The notes under the pieces are model-generated. The model was not told the DNA's origin and made no database searches. It saw only the letters and a program-made list of their open reading frames with translations. The translations under genes and the position numbers were made by a program. From the NCBI RefSeq assembly GCF_003985145.1, contig NZ_ML133525.1:248001-312000 (forward strand): a DNA stretch of 64,000 bases. The letters are read 5' to 3'. The stretch comes from Rhizobium anhuiense. GTDB taxonomy: Bacteria; Pseudomonadota; Alphaproteobacteria; Rhizobiales; Rhizobiaceae. Of this stretch, positions 62,064-64,000 are shown in pieces (positions within the stretch are counted from its first letter, which is position 1; the number at the start of each line of letters is the position of its first letter).

Positions 62064-64000
62064 ATGGCCCCTTTGCAGAAGACCGAGCAGATCGAGGCAC
62101 TGAACGATGACTTCCGGTCATTGTTTGCAACGCACCCATCCCCGATGTGGGTCTATGATCCGGTATCGCTGCGGTTTCTCAGCGTCAACGAAGCGGCGGT
62201 AGCCCTTTACGGCTATGGCGCGGACGAATACCGGCGCATGACGGTTCTGGATATCCGCCCCCAGCATGAGCGGGAACGGATGATCGAGGCCGTCAACGGC
62301 CGTACCGACATGGAAAAGGCGGAGCGCTGGCTTCATCTCAAGGCGAACGGCGAGACCTTCGAGGTGCTGACCTATGGCCGTGAAGTGCGTTTCGAGGGAC
62401 GGGCGGCGATCCTGGCAATCGTGCAGGACCGCACCGAGGTCAACGCCGCCAGGCGCCAGATGAGCGATGCACGCTCGCTTCTCGACAGCATTGTCGACAA
62501 TCTGCCGGTCGGGGTCTTCGTCAAGGACATGGAAGCGGACGGGCTTTACATTCTCTTCAACGAGGCCTGCGGCGACATCGTTGGCATGAAGGCGCGGGAT
62601 GTGGCCGGCCGAACCGACCGGGCGCTGTTTGCCGCCGGCCAGACAGACGCTTTCCGTGAGCAGGATCGCCGGGCCTTCGAAGCCAAGAGGACGATCAGCT
62701 TCGAAGAGACGATGCTGCGTCCCGACGGAGCGCAACGCATCCTGCGCACCGTCAAGCGCGTCCTGCCGGCGCCGGAGGGCCATGCGCCGCGCTATCTGCT
62801 TGGCATTTCGCAGGATGTCACGGAGGAGCGTGCCATCGAGGCAAAGCTTGCCCATCTTGCTATGCATGATGCCCTGACCGGCTTACCGAACCGGGCAGCA
62901 TTTTCTGAACATATCGATAAGCGCGTGGCCGAAGCGACCACAGAGAGCCCGATCGCGCTGCTCTATATCGACATCGATCATTTCAAGCATATCAACGACA
63001 GCAAGGGGCATGCCGCCGGCGACGCTCTGCTTTGCCAGGTGTCGGAGCGTCTGCTGCAATTGGCGGAGGAGGGCGATCTCGTCGCCCGTCTCGGCGGCGA
63101 TGAGTTCGCCATCGTGCTCGAACTCGGCGAGCCTGAGCGGGTCGGGCGTTTTGCACAGCGGTTGCTGCAGACGCTTAGCCATGCCTTCGATCTCGACGGC
63201 GCCCGGGAGCATGCCACCTGCAGCATCGGCATCGCCTTGGCGCCGGATCATGCCGGCGACGCGGATGTGCTGATGCGCCATGCGGATCTGGCGCTCTATG
63301 CCGCCAAGGAGAGTGGGCGCTCGACCTATCGCTTTTACGAGACGGAGATGCGGCTTGCCGCCGAGCGGCGGCATGTGATGACCGCAGAGCTGTGGGAGGC
63401 GCTGGAGAAGCGCCAGTTCGAGCTGCATTACCAGCCGATCGTGCAGCTAGACAATGACGGCATCGCCGGCTTCGAGGCGCTGATCCGCTGGCGCCATCCC
63501 AAGCGCGGCCTGGTGGCGCCGATGGATTTCATTCCGCTCGCCGAGGAGACCGGCCTCATCGTACCGATCGGCGACTGGGTGATCCGGGAAGCCTGTCGTG
63601 CCGCCGCCGGCTGGCCCGCCCATCTCAGGATCGCTGTCAATCTCTCCGTCAGCCAGTTCCGGCATGCGAGCCTGCTTTCGACCGTAGTCGCGGCGCTCAA
63701 CGAAACGGGGCTGAATGCCGACCGGCTTGAGATCGAAATCACCGAATCCGTCTTCCTGACCGATGCCGACCAAAGCCTGCCGCTGCTGCGGGCACTGAAG
63801 GAGCTTGGGATCCGCATCGCCATCGACGATTTCGGTACGGGTTATTCGTCGCTGAGCTATCTCAGGGCTTTCCCCTTCGACAAGATCAAGCTCGATCGCA
63901 GCTTCGTTTCAGGCATCGAGACGGATGCCGGCAATCTTGCCATCGTGCGCGCCGTCGTCGGTATCGGTTCCGGTTTCAACGCAACGACGCTGGCCGAGGG
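62064..64000 (+). CDS. PAS-GGDEF-EAL cyclic-di-GMP protein, 3' end cut off
   Basis: The frame runs off the window end after 645 residues. Two PAS domains lie at the N-terminus (about residues 16-135, starting FRSLFATHPSPMWVYDP, and 140-270, DSIVDNLPVGVFVKDM). They are followed by a GGDEF domain with an intact LVARLGGDEFAIVLELG and an EAL domain with GFEALIRWRHP, then IDDFGTGYSSLSYLR. Both catalytic motifs are intact, so the protein could both make and break c-di-GMP. No membrane helix is seen, so it is probably cytosolic. The ATG at 62064 lacks a clear Shine-Dalgarno. Confidence 0.92.
   Translation, partial: MAPLQKTEQIEALNDDFRSLFATHPSPMWVYDPVSLRFLSVNEAAVALYGYGADEYRRMTVLDIRPQHERERMIEAVNGRTDMEKAERWLHLKANGETFEVLTYGREVRFEGRAAILAIVQDRTEVNAARRQMSDARSLLDSIVDNLPVGVFVKDMEADGLYILFNEACGDIVGMKARDVAGRTDRALFAAGQTDAFREQDRRAFEAKRTISFEETMLRPDGAQRILRTVKRVLPAPEGHAPRYLLGISQDVTEERAIEAKLAHLAMHDALTGLPNRAAFSEHIDKRVAEATTESPIALLYIDIDHFKHINDSKGHAAGDALLCQVSERLLQLAEEGDLVARLGGDEFAIVLELGEPERVGRFAQRLLQTLSHAFDLDGAREHATCSIGIALAPDHAGDADVLMRHADLALYAAKESGRSTYRFYETEMRLAAERRHVMTAELWEALEKRQFELHYQPIVQLDNDGIAGFEALIRWRHPKRGLVAPMDFIPLAEETGLIVPIGDWVIREACRAAAGWPAHLRIAVNLSVSQFRHASLLSTVVAALNETGLNADRLEIEITESVFLTDADQSLPLLRALKELGIRIAIDDFGTGYSSLSYLRAFPFDKIKLDRSFVSGIETDAGNLAIVRAVVGIGSGFNATTLAE

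Overview
The window is 64 kb of high-GC chromosomal DNA from an alphaproteobacterium, most likely a Rhizobium of the R. leguminosarum/R. etli type. The evidence is the gene content (an lpiA-acvB/atvA-type pair, a sqdBDC-type sulfolipid cluster, rcdA, a tol-pal cluster with ybgC, a serC leader next to serA), full CtrA boxes (TTAA-N7-TTAA), and several mosaic palindromic intergenic repeats of the rhizobial RIME kind. No tRNA, rRNA, CRISPR array, prophage or insertion sequence was seen. The species call is an inference.

Layout. 0-7.8 kb: small YegP-like protein, orphan TctC/Bug binding protein, ABC exporter, ribosomal protein L31, RcdA (DUF1465) with CtrA boxes upstream, a DUF1192 protein, an MFS transporter, a tiny two-helix membrane protein and a PhzF-family enzyme. 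7.9-17 kb: lower glycolysis and pentose phosphate genes on the minus strand (class I aldolase, pgk, gap, tkt), interrupted by a K+/H+-type antiporter and two small proteins. 17-18.2 kb: a DUF4164 coiled coil, zapA, 6S RNA, and a broken gene fragment. 18.4-31 kb: accessory genes (epimerase, two small regulators, an SRPBCC protein, NAD-type gnd, an MscS channel, DoxX, lpiA plus its periplasmic hydrolase partner, DinB, NUDIX, metallophosphoesterase). 31-34 kb: ruvC, ruvA and ruvB on the minus strand, with a VapB/VapC-like toxin-antitoxin pair lodged between ruvA and ruvB. 34-46 kb: a chemoreceptor, LLM oxidoreductase, yebC, two small enzymes, ymdB, 5-formyl-THF cyclo-ligase, an unknown protein and sqdC-sqdD-sqdB. 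46-52 kb: ybgC-tolQ-tolR-tolA-tolB-pal-cpoB on the plus strand. 52-64 kb: tilS, ftsH, glmM, an outer-membrane barrel protein, serC-serA, a small protein and a truncated PAS/GGDEF/EAL gene running off the end.

How the parts fit. Most of the window is housekeeping: carbon metabolism, division and envelope constriction (zapA, tol-pal, ftsH), DNA recombination (ruvABC), membrane lipid make-up (lysyl-PG and sulfolipid) and serine synthesis. CtrA-type sites lie before rcdA, before the outer-membrane protein gene and, as half-sites, before tolQ and pal, which suggests cell-cycle control of envelope genes.

The points most worth a second look are the toxin-antitoxin pair translationally coupled to ruvB; gene order consistent with a single inversion of about 24-28 kb between the 6S RNA gene and ybgC, with a broken gene at the left junction; and a possible CtrA-controlled small RNA next to rcdA.
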